From positions 1-30,529 of the forward strand of contig CAJMRD010000012.1 in NCBI GenBank assembly GCA_905215725.1: DNA of 30,529 nucleotides, in the 5' to 3' direction. The DNA is from an uncultured bacterium (GTDB lineage: Bacteria > Actinomycetota > Coriobacteriia > Coriobacteriales > Coriobacteriaceae). Of the stretch, positions 23,874-30,529 are shown piece after piece. How positions within the stretch are numbered: position 1 is the stretch's first letter; every line of letters begins with the position of its first letter. Under the pieces are notes generated by a model. That model was not told the DNA's origin. It did no database searches and saw only the letters and a program-made list of their open reading frames with translations. The position numbers and the translations under genes are program-made.

Positions 23874-25385
23874 ATGGCTACGTTCTTTCCCGGTGAGTCC
23901 CACACGTTTTCGGAGTACCTGCTGGTCCCTGGTTACTCGTCCTCGCAGTGCATCCCCAACAACGTCTCTCTTAAGACGCCGCTGACCCGCTTTAAGCGCG
24001 GTGAGAAGCCGGCAATCACCCTGAACATCCCCATGGTTTCCGCCATCATGCAGTCCGTCTCGGGCGTCGACATGGGTGTCGCGCTCGCTACCGAGGGCGG
24101 CCTGTCCTTCATTTACGGTTCCCAGAGCGCCGAGTCCGAGGCCGCTATGGTCAAGGCCGTTAAGGATCACAAGGCCGGCTTCGTTCAGTCCGATTCCACG
24201 TTGACCCCCGACATGACCATGGAACAGGTCATCGAGCTCAAGGATAAGACCGGTCACTCCACCATGCCTGTCACCGACGACGGCACTCCCAAGGGTAAGC
24301 TCCTGGGTATCGTCACCAGCCGTGACTATCGCCCCAGCCGCGATGACCACCAGACGAAGGTCTCCGAGTTCATGACCCCGCGTGAGCAGCTCATCGTGGG
24401 CGACAAGAACATTAGCCTCAAGGTTGCCAACGACGTCATTTGGGACAATAAGCTCAACGCCCTGCCCATCGTCGACGACTACGATCACCTGATGGGCATC
24501 GTCTTCCGCAAGGACTACGACAGCCACAAGACCAACCCCAACGAGCTGCTCGACGGCGATAAGCGCTATATGGTCGGCGCTGGCATCAACACCCGCGACT
24601 ATGCCGAGCGCGTGCCGCTGCTCATCGAGGCCGGCGCCGATGTTCTGTGCATCGACTCTTCCGAGGGCTTCAGCGAGTGGCAGAAGCGCACCATCGAGTG
24701 GATCCGCGCCAACTATGGCGAGGACGTCAAAGTCGGTGCCGGTAACGTCGTCGACGCCGAGGGCTTCCGCTTCCTGGCAGACTGCGGTGCCGACTTCATC
24801 AAGGTCGGTATCGGCGGCGGTTCCATCTGCATCACCCGTGAGACCAAGGGCATCGGCCGTGGCCAGGCCACCGCGCTGATCGACGTCTGCCGCGCTCGTG
24901 ACGAGTACTACGAGGAGACCGGCGTCTACGTGCCCGTGTGCTCCGACGGCGGAATCGTCTACGACTACCACATGACGCTCGCCCTTGCCATGGGTGCCGA
25001 CTTTATGATGCTGGGTCGCTACTTCGCCCGCTTCGACGAGAGCCCGACCGAGCGCGTCAACGTCAACGGCCAGTACATGAAGGAGTACTGGGGCGAGGGT
25101 TCCGCGCGTGCCCGCAACTGGCAGCGCTACGACCTGGGCGGCGCCGCGAAGCTCAGCTTCGTTGAGGGTGTTGACTCCTACGTCCCGTACGCCGGCTCCC
25201 TCAAGGACGGCGTGGGCGGCACGCTTTACAAGGTTAAGTCCACGATGTGCAACTGCGGCGCTCTCTCAATCCCCGAGCTTCAGGAAAAGGCACGCCTAAC
25301 GCTGGTCAGCTCCACCTCCATCGTCGAAGGCGGCGCCCACGACGTAGTCGTGAAGGATTCTCAGCAGTCCGTATCTTATCGATAA
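23874..25385 (+). CDS. guaB: IMP dehydrogenase
   Basis: The 503-aa protein starts at ATG 23874, after AAAAAGGAG. It converts IMP to XMP with NAD+, the committed step of GMP synthesis. The TIM-barrel core is interrupted by a CBS pair (~95-215; TLTPDMTMEQVIELKDK, GIVTSRDYR, VSEFMTPR). The catalytic loop is GIGGGSICITRETKGIGRG with Cys319. The flap carries the Arg-Tyr pair within NWQRYDLGG. The usual GxGPGSICTT and GMGS signatures are slightly altered (GIGGGSICIT, GEGS), as in a divergent IMPDH subgroup. It is monocistronic, with its own promoter and a terminator downstream. Confidence 0.92.
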   Translation: MATFFPGESHTFSEYLLVPGYSSSQCIPNNVSLKTPLTRFKRGEKPAITLNIPMVSAIMQSVSGVDMGVALATEGGLSFIYGSQSAESEAAMVKAVKDHKAGFVQSDSTLTPDMTMEQVIELKDKTGHSTMPVTDDGTPKGKLLGIVTSRDYRPSRDDHQTKVSEFMTPREQLIVGDKNISLKVANDVIWDNKLNALPIVDDYDHLMGIVFRKDYDSHKTNPNELLDGDKRYMVGAGINTRDYAERVPLLIEAGADVLCIDSSEGFSEWQKRTIEWIRANYGEDVKVGAGNVVDAEGFRFLADCGADFIKVGIGGGSICITRETKGIGRGQATALIDVCRARDEYYEETGVYVPVCSDGGIVYDYHMTLALAMGADFMMLGRYFARFDESPTERVNVNGQYMKEYWGEGSARARNWQRYDLGGAAKLSFVEGVDSYVPYAGSLKDGVGGTLYKVKSTMCNCGALSIPELQEKARLTLVSSTSIVEGGAHDVVVKDSQQSVSYR

Positions 25386-25433
25386 GGTAAGAGCCTCACA
25401 TAAAGGTTGAGTTTCAACCACGTTATTTAGATA

Positions 25434-25472
25434 AAGCGAGATGCCTGCAAGTCGCAGGCATCTCGCTTGTCG
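25434..25472 (+). terminator. Terminator after guaB
   Basis: AAGCGAGATGCCTGC and GCAGGCATCTCGCTT form a perfect 15-bp stem with an AAGTC loop. The T-richness after it is modest (TTGTCGTATTT). It lies ~50 bp after guaB. Confidence 0.75.
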
Positions 25473-25476
25473 TATT

Positions 25477-25485
25477 TGCTATCAT
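25477..25485 (+). promoter_or_regulatory. Candidate extended -10 for leuS
   Basis: TGCTATCAT is an extended -10 element. Transcription would start near 25492 and put the long hairpin at 25504-25622 in the leuS leader. No -35 is evident. Confidence 0.35.
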
Positions 25486-25503
25486 CATGCGAGTTAACGA
25501 TGT

Positions 25504-25622
25504 GGCGGGGCGTTCTTACCTTTGCTCGCTGCAAGTTCCGCACGCAAAGAAGAGCACTAAATGTGCTCTTCGTCTTGCGCAGGACTGTCCGCAGCAGCGA
25601 GTAAAGGTAAGAACGCCCCGCC
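25504..25622 (+). repeat. 119-nt long hairpin upstream of leuS
   Basis: Arms 25504-25532 and 25594-25622 (29 nt each) are complementary at 28 positions, with one G-T pair. Inside, GAAGAGCAC/GTGCTCTTC (around a TAAAT loop) caps the structure, with partial pairing between. It ends 26 bp before the leuS start. No T-box signature (AGGGUGGNACCGCG) is present, so it is not a recognisable tRNA-sensing leader. Confidence 0.8.
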
Positions 25623-25648
25623 CCAACCGAGATAACAAAGGAGCTGAT

Positions 25649-28225
25649 ATGTGCGATTGCACAGATCATAAGGACGGCATTCCTGTCTACGACGCGCAGG
25701 CCATTGAGTCCAAGTGGATGAAGGCCTGGGAGGACTCCAACCTCTTTGCCGTCGACACCGACGACAGCAAGCCCAAGAAGTACGTGCTCGAGATGTTCCC
25801 GTATCCGTCGGGTGACCTGCACATGGGCCACGCGCGCAACTACACCATCGGCGATGCCATGGCCCGTCAGGCCCGCATGCGCGGCTTTGACGTGCTGCAT
25901 CCTATCGGCTTTGACGCCTTTGGCCTGCCCGCCGAGAACGCCGCCATCAAGCACAACACGCAGGCTGCCGCCTGGACGTACAAGAACATGGACCAGGCGC
26001 TTTCCACGATGAAGCGCATGGGTTTCTCCTACGATCTGGATCGCATGGTCAAGACCTGCAGCCCCGATTATTACCGCTGGGGCCAGTGGATCTTTGAGAA
26101 GATGTGGGAAAAGGGCCTGGTCTACCGCAAGAAGAATCCGGTCAACTGGTGCCCCACCTGCAAGACCGTTCTGGCTAACGAGCAGGTGACCGAGGGCAAG
26201 TGCTGGCGTTGCGGCACCGAGCCCGAGAAGCGTGACCTGGAGCAGTGGTACTTCAAGATTACCGAGTACTCCCAGGAGCTGCTCGACGATCTGGAGAAGC
26301 TCCCCGGCTGGCCCGAGCGCGTCAAGCAGATGCAGGCCAACTGGATCGGCCGCTCCGAGGGCGCCGAGGTCGACTTTACCCTGTGCGACCAGGATGGCGA
26401 GCCCATCGAGGGCGATGAGGGCAAGATCACCGTCTTCACCACGCGTGCCGACACGCTCTTCGGTGTGTCCTTCTTTGTCCTGGCTCCCGAGTACGCCGGC
26501 CTGCACGAGCTCGTCGAGGGCACGGAATACGAGGAGGCCGTGACCAAGATCGTCGAGGACTCCAAGCATATCTCTGCCGTCGAGCGTGCCCAGGGCACCC
26601 TCGAGAAGCACGGCGCCTTTACCGGCCGCTACGTGGTGAACCCCGTCAACGGCGAGAAGGTCCCCGTGTGGGTTGCCGATTATGTTGTTGCCGACTACGG
26701 CACCGGCGCCGTCATGGCTGTTCCCTGCGGCGACCAGCGCGACTTTGAGTTTGCCCGCAAGTATGACCTGCCGATCGTGCCGATCATCCTGGACGATGAC
26801 GATCGTGCTGCCGTCGAGGCTAGTGGCGAGACCATCGATACCTTCCATGCCGAGACCGTCGACTGGGATTGCGCCCACGCTGCCGAGGGCACGCTTGTCC
26901 AGTCCGGCAAGTACACCGGCATGCGCGGCGGCAAGCACTCCGAGGGCGAGGCCGCGATCGTGGCCGACCTCGAGGCCATGGGCTGCGGCCGTCGCAAGGT
27001 CGAGTTCCGTCTGCGCGACTGGCTCATCAGCCGCCAGCGTTACTGGGGCAACCCCATCCCGGCCATCCACTGCGAGCACTGCGGCATCGTGCCCGTGCCC
27101 GAGGACCAGCTGCCGGTGACGCTGCCCGAGAACCTGGACCTGGGTGCCGGCGAGACCCTCGCCGAGTGCAAGGAGTTCTACGAGACCACCTGCCCGGTCT
27201 GCGGTCGCCCGGCCAAGCGCGAGACCGATACCATGGACACCTTTACCTGCTCCAGCTGGTATTACCTGCGCTATACCGATCCGCACAACACCGAGCTGCC
27301 CTTCTCCCGCGAGGCCGCCGACCGTTGGATGCCCGTCGATAACTACATCGGTGGCATTGAGCACGCCATTTTGCACCTGCTCTACAGCCGTTTCTTTACC
27401 AAGGCGCTGCGCGACCTGGGCCTGCTGAGCGTGGACGAGCCCTTCACCAACCTGCTGTGCCAGGGCATGGTCAAGGACGAGAACGGCGACACCATGTCCA
27501 AGTCCAAGGGCAATGTGGTGCCCCCGAGCTCGGTTATCGAGCCCTACGGCGCCGACACCATGCGTCTGGCGATTCTGTTTATCGCCCCGCCCGAGAAGGA
27601 CTTCGACTGGGATCCCAAGGCCGTCGAGGGCGCCAACCGCTTTATCAAGCGCGCCTGGCGTATCGTGTGGCAGCTCGTCCAGTCGGGTGACGCCAACGTG
27701 GCCTTCGACAAGTCCGCGCTCGACGAGACCGCGATGAAGCTCTACCGTGAGCGTCACCGCACCATTGCCAAGTGCACCGAGGACTTCGATCGCGGCCAGT
27801 TCAACACCGCGATCTCGGCCGTCATGGAGCTCGTCAACGCGGCGAGCGCCTACCTCAACGCCACCGAGGGCGCTGCCCGCGACGAGGCCCTGTGCTACGG
27901 CGTGGCCAAGGACATCGTGAGCGTCCTGGCGCCTATCTGCCCGTTCTGGGCCGACGAGCTGTGGCACGAGGCGCTCGGCTGCGAGGGCAACGCCTACACC
28001 GCCGCCTGGCCCGAGTTCGACCTGGCCGAGTCCATCGAGGACACGGTGCAGATCGTCGTCCAGGTGCTCGGCAAGGTCCGCGGCCGCGTCGACGTTGCCC
28101 GCGATGCCTCCAATGAGGATATGCAGGCTGCCGCCGAGGCCGCCGTCGCCAAGTGGCTCGAGGGCAAGACGGTCGTCAAGGCCATCTGCGTGCCTGGCAA
28201 GCTGGTTAACCTGGTGGTCAAGTAA
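25649..28225 (+). CDS. leuS: Leucyl-tRNA synthetase
   Basis: The 858-aa protein starts at ATG 25649, with AAAGGAG at 25637-25643 and a 5-nt gap. The reading frame is open further upstream, but only through the long hairpin. Class I motifs are the HIGH-type HMGH (58-61) and the KMSKS-type MSKSKGN (616-622). Other landmarks are NWCPTCKTVLANEQV with zinc-type cysteines, the CP1 editing region around GTGAVMAVPCGDQRDFEFA, and a C-terminal anticodon-binding and tail domain (VQVLGKVRGRVDV). It charges tRNA-Leu. Its highly biased codon use is typical of a strongly expressed core gene. Confidence 0.97.
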   Translation: MCDCTDHKDGIPVYDAQAIESKWMKAWEDSNLFAVDTDDSKPKKYVLEMFPYPSGDLHMGHARNYTIGDAMARQARMRGFDVLHPIGFDAFGLPAENAAIKHNTQAAAWTYKNMDQALSTMKRMGFSYDLDRMVKTCSPDYYRWGQWIFEKMWEKGLVYRKKNPVNWCPTCKTVLANEQVTEGKCWRCGTEPEKRDLEQWYFKITEYSQELLDDLEKLPGWPERVKQMQANWIGRSEGAEVDFTLCDQDGEPIEGDEGKITVFTTRADTLFGVSFFVLAPEYAGLHELVEGTEYEEAVTKIVEDSKHISAVERAQGTLEKHGAFTGRYVVNPVNGEKVPVWVADYVVADYGTGAVMAVPCGDQRDFEFARKYDLPIVPIILDDDDRAAVEASGETIDTFHAETVDWDCAHAAEGTLVQSGKYTGMRGGKHSEGEAAIVADLEAMGCGRRKVEFRLRDWLISRQRYWGNPIPAIHCEHCGIVPVPEDQLPVTLPENLDLGAGETLAECKEFYETTCPVCGRPAKRETDTMDTFTCSSWYYLRYTDPHNTELPFSREAADRWMPVDNYIGGIEHAILHLLYSRFFTKALRDLGLLSVDEPFTNLLCQGMVKDENGDTMSKSKGNVVPPSSVIEPYGADTMRLAILFIAPPEKDFDWDPKAVEGANRFIKRAWRIVWQLVQSGDANVAFDKSALDETAMKLYRERHRTIAKCTEDFDRGQFNTAISAVMELVNAASAYLNATEGAARDEALCYGVAKDIVSVLAPICPFWADELWHEALGCEGNAYTAAWPEFDLAESIEDTVQIVVQVLGKVRGRVDVARDASNEDMQAAAEAAVAKWLEGKTVVKAICVPGKLVNLVVK

Positions 28226-28255
28226 GCGCTGTGCGCATAGCTGACATGAAAATGC

Positions 28256-28290
28256 GAGGGACGATTCTGCAGGGAGTCCCCCCTCTTTTT
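28256..28290 (+). terminator. Terminator after leuS
   Basis: GAGGGAC and GTCCCCCCTC arms can pair around a ~13-nt loop, followed by TTTTT. It lies ~30 bp after the leuS stop. Confidence 0.65.
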
Positions 28291-28375
28291 GGTTATGGAT
28301 ACTTGCGGCAACACCCAATTATCCATTTCTTGTGGAGAACCTGTGCTCACGCTGACCTGCGGGTTTGTGTTGTGG

Positions 28376-28404
28376 TTGCACGTTAGTGCAGGTATTGGTA
28401 TAGT
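28376..28404 (+). promoter_or_regulatory. Promoter of the rimP-nusA-infB operon
   Basis: TTGCAC (28376-28381) and TATAGT (28399-28404) are separated by exactly 17 bp, with a TG just before the -10. This is the best-matching promoter in the window. Transcription would start near 28411. Confidence 0.75.
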
Positions 28405-28429
28405 TTGCTTGCAAATGAAGTTGTAATTG

Positions 28430-28462
28430 AAAGAAGTGGGGTTTCGGCCCCGCTTCTTTTTT
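28430..28462 (+). terminator. Leader attenuator upstream of rimP
   Basis: AAAGAAGTGGGG and CCCCGCTTCTTT form a 12-bp stem (one G-U-type mismatch pair) with loop TTTCGG, continuing into TTTTTT. It sits between the promoter (28376-28404) and the rimP start, ~20 nt into the transcript, so it can stop transcription before the operon is reached. Confidence 0.8.
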
Positions 28463-28482
28463 GTATGGATGGAGGTGCCGCA

Positions 28483-28977
28483 ATGGTCAAGACCAAGACC
28501 GAGCAGGCGATCATCGACGCGCTCGAGGCCGTTGCTCCCCAGCACGATGTCGACATCGTCGACGTTGAGCTCGTGGGTGCCACCAAGGCCCCCTGCGTGC
28601 GTGTGCGTATCGAGGGTGCCGAGGGTCAGAGCCTGTCGCTCAATGACGTCACGGCCAACACCAAATGGGTCGGCGACGTGATTGAGGAGCTCGACCCCAT
28701 CTCTTCGAGCTATACGCTCGAGGTGTCGAGCCCGGGTATGGCGCGGCCGCTGCGCCGCCCGCGTGACTTTGCCCGCTTTGTGGGCGAGAACTGCGAGCTC
28801 ACCTCCACCGCCACCGAGGGCCGTCGCAAGTACGTCGGCAAGATTGCCGCCGCCACCGAGACGAACGTGACCCTCGAGCTCGAGGACGGCGAGTCCGTCA
28901 CCCTCGATTTCTCTGATGTTAAAAAGTGCAAGTTGAAGCCCACCTATGACTTCAAGCCCGCGAAGGAAGGAAAGTAA
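28483..28977 (+). CDS. rimP: Ribosome maturation factor RimP
   Basis: The 164-aa protein starts at ATG 28483, with GGAGG at 28471-28475 and a 7-nt gap; an ATG at 28465 is too close to the hairpin and lacks an SD. It has the two-domain RimP layout: an N-terminal alpha/beta domain (DIVDVELVGATKAPCVRVRI, EELDPISSSYTLEVSSPGMARPL split as EELDPI and YTLEVSSPGMARPL) and a C-terminal SH3-like barrel (YVGKIAAATETNVTLELEDG). RimP helps assemble the 30S subunit. The order rimP-nusA-infB is conserved across bacteria. The nusA start follows 1 nt after its stop. Confidence 0.93.
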   Translation: MVKTKTEQAIIDALEAVAPQHDVDIVDVELVGATKAPCVRVRIEGAEGQSLSLNDVTANTKWVGDVIEELDPISSSYTLEVSSPGMARPLRRPRDFARFVGENCELTSTATEGRRKYVGKIAAATETNVTLELEDGESVTLDFSDVKKCKLKPTYDFKPAKEGK

Positions 28978-28978
28978 G

Positions 28979-30226
28979 ATGGCAGCATCCGACATGATGT
29001 CCGCCCTGATGGAGCTTTGCCAGGAGAAGCACATCGACCAGCTCTACCTGATCGACCGCCTGGAGCAGTCGCTCGCCAAGAGCTATGCCGAGATCCTGCA
29101 TCTTGAGTGGGGCGCCAAGGTGACCATCGACCGCACCACCGGTAAGATCTACGTCTACCGTCTGGAGCCGATCGACGATTCCATGGACGAGGAGGGCAAC
29201 TTCACCGAGTTCGAGGAGATCGACGTCACTCCCAAGAACACGAGCCGCATCGCCGCCCAGCACGCCAAGGCCGAGATCAACGCCATCGTGCGCAACTCCG
29301 CCCGCGAGCAGATCTACGAGGAGTTCTCCGACCGCATCGGTGACCTCATCAGCGGTACCGTGCTGCAGTCCACGCCCGACTTCACGATCGTCAAGATTCG
29401 CGAGGGCGTCGAGGCCGAGCTTCCGCACTTCGACCAGCGCCGTTACGAGAACGAGCGCAACGAGCGCCCGATGGGCGAGCGCTACCTGCACAACCAGCAC
29501 ATCAAGGCCGTGATCATCGACGTTCGCGACCCCAACTCCAACCTGCAGCCGGTCCGTGGCGAGCATAGCCGTCCGCCGATTGTCATCTCCCGTACCCACC
29601 CCGAGCTCATGCGTCGTCTGTTTGAGCAGGAGGTGCCCGAGATCTATGAGGGCACCGTCCAGATCAAGTCGATCGCCCGCGAGCCCGGCCAGCGCTCCAA
29701 GGTCGCCGTCCACTCGCTCGACGATCGCCTGGATCCCGTGGGCGCCTGCGTCGGCCCCAAGGGCAGCCGTGTTCGCGCCGTCGTGGGCGAGCTCCGTGGC
29801 GAGCGCGTCGACGTCATCCTGTGGGATGCCGATCCGGCCGTCTACGTCGCCAACGCCCTGTCGCCCGCCAAGGTCACCCGCGTTCTCATCGACGAGGAGA
29901 AGGCCTATGCCGGCGTCATCGTGCCCGACGACCAGCTGTCCCTCGCCATCGGCAAGGAGGGCCAGAACGCCCGCCTCGCCGCACGCCTGACCGGCTGGCA
30001 CATCGACATTAAGTCCGAGACCCTTGCCGCCGACATCCTCAAGAACGTTCCCGTTCACGAGGAGCCCGCCGCCGACCTGATCGGTGACGAGGAGGACGAG
30101 GACGTCCGTCGCTGCGAGTTCGTGTCCGAGGACGGCATCCAGTGCCGCAACCAGGCCCGTCCCGGCTCCCGTTTCTGCGGTGTCCACGACACCGACGCCT
30201 TCGATGATGCGGAGGACCTGATCTAG
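28979..30226 (+). CDS. nusA: Transcription factor NusA with C-terminal Cys/His tail
   Basis: The 415-aa protein starts at ATG 28979, with GGAAGGAAAG upstream. Its domains are the RNA-polymerase-binding N-terminal domain (~1-125), S1 (~130-205, GDLISGTVLQSTPDFTIVKI), and KH1 and KH2 (~230-345; DPVGACVGPKGSRVRAVVGE, LSLAIGKEGQNARLAARLTG). It modulates pausing, termination and antitermination. After the KH domains an acidic linker leads to an unusual tail in which C379, C389, C400 and H403 form a zinc-finger-like pattern (RRCEFVSEDGIQCRN, SRFCGVHD). Such a tail is not part of the standard NusA, and E. coli-type acidic repeats are absent. Confidence 0.95.
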   Translation: MAASDMMSALMELCQEKHIDQLYLIDRLEQSLAKSYAEILHLEWGAKVTIDRTTGKIYVYRLEPIDDSMDEEGNFTEFEEIDVTPKNTSRIAAQHAKAEINAIVRNSAREQIYEEFSDRIGDLISGTVLQSTPDFTIVKIREGVEAELPHFDQRRYENERNERPMGERYLHNQHIKAVIIDVRDPNSNLQPVRGEHSRPPIVISRTHPELMRRLFEQEVPEIYEGTVQIKSIAREPGQRSKVAVHSLDDRLDPVGACVGPKGSRVRAVVGELRGERVDVILWDADPAVYVANALSPAKVTRVLIDEEKAYAGVIVPDDQLSLAIGKEGQNARLAARLTGWHIDIKSETLAADILKNVPVHEEPAADLIGDEEDEDVRRCEFVSEDGIQCRNQARPGSRFCGVHDTDAFDDAEDLI

Positions 30227-30281
30227 CGCGCGGTCGCGCCGGGCAGGTCCCAGCGCATACCCCACGCTCGTTCAGTCTCTA

Positions 30282-30296
30282 GGCACCCAAGGTGCC
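30282..30296 (+). other. Small hairpin between nusA and infB
   Basis: GGCACC and GGTGCC flank a CAA loop, 21 bp before the infB start. There is no T-tract, so it is not a terminator. The spacer holds no ylxR or ribosomal-protein gene, which many Gram-positives have at this position. Confidence 0.4.
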
Positions 30297-30317
30297 AGAA
30301 AGGGTAGGTGAAGTCAT

Positions 30318-30529
30318 ATGGCAAAAGTCCGTGTGTCCACCCTGGCCAAAGAGTTCGGCATGACCTCCAAGGAACTGATGGGTCATCTCGCCGAAATGAA
30401 GATTCCCGCTAAGTCCGCTTCCTCCGCCCTGGAGGACGCTTACGTCGCCATGGTCCGCAAGCAGCTCGCCTCGGTGATCGAGGCCCGCGCCAAGGAAGTC
30501 GAGGCCGCCAAGCAGGCCGAGGAGGAGGC
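30318..30529 (+). CDS. infB: Translation initiation factor IF-2 (N-terminal part)
   Basis: The gene starts at ATG 30318, with AGGTGA ~8 nt upstream, and runs off the right edge. The first residues, MAKVRVSTLAKEFGMTSKEL, followed by MGHLAEMKIPAKSASSALED, are the conserved IF-2 N-terminal domain. An Ala/Glu/Lys-rich linker then begins (EARAKEVEAAKQAEEE). The GTPase domain is beyond the window. Its position after rimP-nusA confirms the call. Confidence 0.95.
   Translation, partial: MAKVRVSTLAKEFGMTSKELMGHLAEMKIPAKSASSALEDAYVAMVRKQLASVIEARAKEVEAAKQAEEE

Noticed and set aside
25504..25622. T-box riboswitch for leuS
   Set aside because: The position invites it, but the conserved AGGGUGGNACCGCG antiterminator sequence is absent, and the element is a simple long inverted repeat.
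25487..25648. N-terminal extension of leuS from an upstream ATG at 25487
   Set aside because: It would translate the long hairpin; the ATG at 25649 has a strong Shine-Dalgarno and gives the normal LeuRS N-terminus.
25427..28318. A 963-codon open frame on the minus strand opposite leuS
   Set aside because: It mirrors the strongly GC3-biased leuS gene, shows a low-complexity Gly/Leu/Val/Asp composition and has no family motif; it is a shadow of leuS codon bias.
28952..30265. A 437-codon minus-strand frame opposite nusA
   Set aside because: Same antisense artefact; nusA domains on the plus strand are unmistakable.

Overview
The window looks like chromosomal DNA of a Coriobacteriia bacterium, most likely Collinsella or a close relative. 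This rests on a GC-rich actinobacterial codon style, strong Shine-Dalgarno sequences, the rimP-nusA-infB block, a Pel-type exopolysaccharide operon together with a sucrose PTS, and abundant intergenic palindromes. The genus is inference; no 16S rRNA or other diagnostic marker is present.

Layout. (1) 1-340: start of a secreted protein on the minus strand, cut by the window edge. (2) About 780-5850: an AT-richer accessory island. It holds a defence-type reverse transcriptase (RT) with a structured, promoter-preceded non-coding leader that is a good ncRNA candidate, an AbiH-family abortive-infection protein, and a HigB/HigA toxin-antitoxin pair whose antitoxin carries an ImmA/IrrE metallopeptidase domain. 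The toxin-antitoxin locus lies between two divergent copies of a ~275-bp intergenic repeat (4101-4375 and 6089-6365). (3) 6535-17648: one tightly coupled operon of eight genes, namely PelD, PelE, a PelA-like deacetylase, PelF, PelG, a CotH-kinase lipoprotein, a VTC-domain protein and a DUF4956 membrane protein. This is a Gram-positive-type Pel exopolysaccharide system, with a c-di-GMP receptor (PelD), a glycosyltransferase (PelF), a transporter (PelG), a deacetylase, and an unexplained CotH-VTC-DUF4956 module. (4) 17914-22114: sucrose utilisation, with a LacI-type repressor (ScrR), a sucrose PTS EIIBC (ScrA) and a GH32 sucrose-6-phosphate hydrolase (ScrB). Three matching LacI-type operators are visible. 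(5) 22210-25385: a degenerate Cys/Met-type PLP protein without the usual lysine, a ModE-like HTH regulator on the minus strand, and IMP dehydrogenase. (6) 25649-30529: leuS, rimP, nusA and the start of infB, with a very long hairpin before leuS and an attenuator-like terminator between the rimP promoter and rimP.

The most likely under-described biology is the RT locus with its folded leader next to AbiH. After that come the CotH-VTC-DUF4956 genes coupled to Pel synthesis, and a CCCH-type cysteine/histidine tail on NusA. All family assignments come from reading the translated sequences and motifs; no database search was run.
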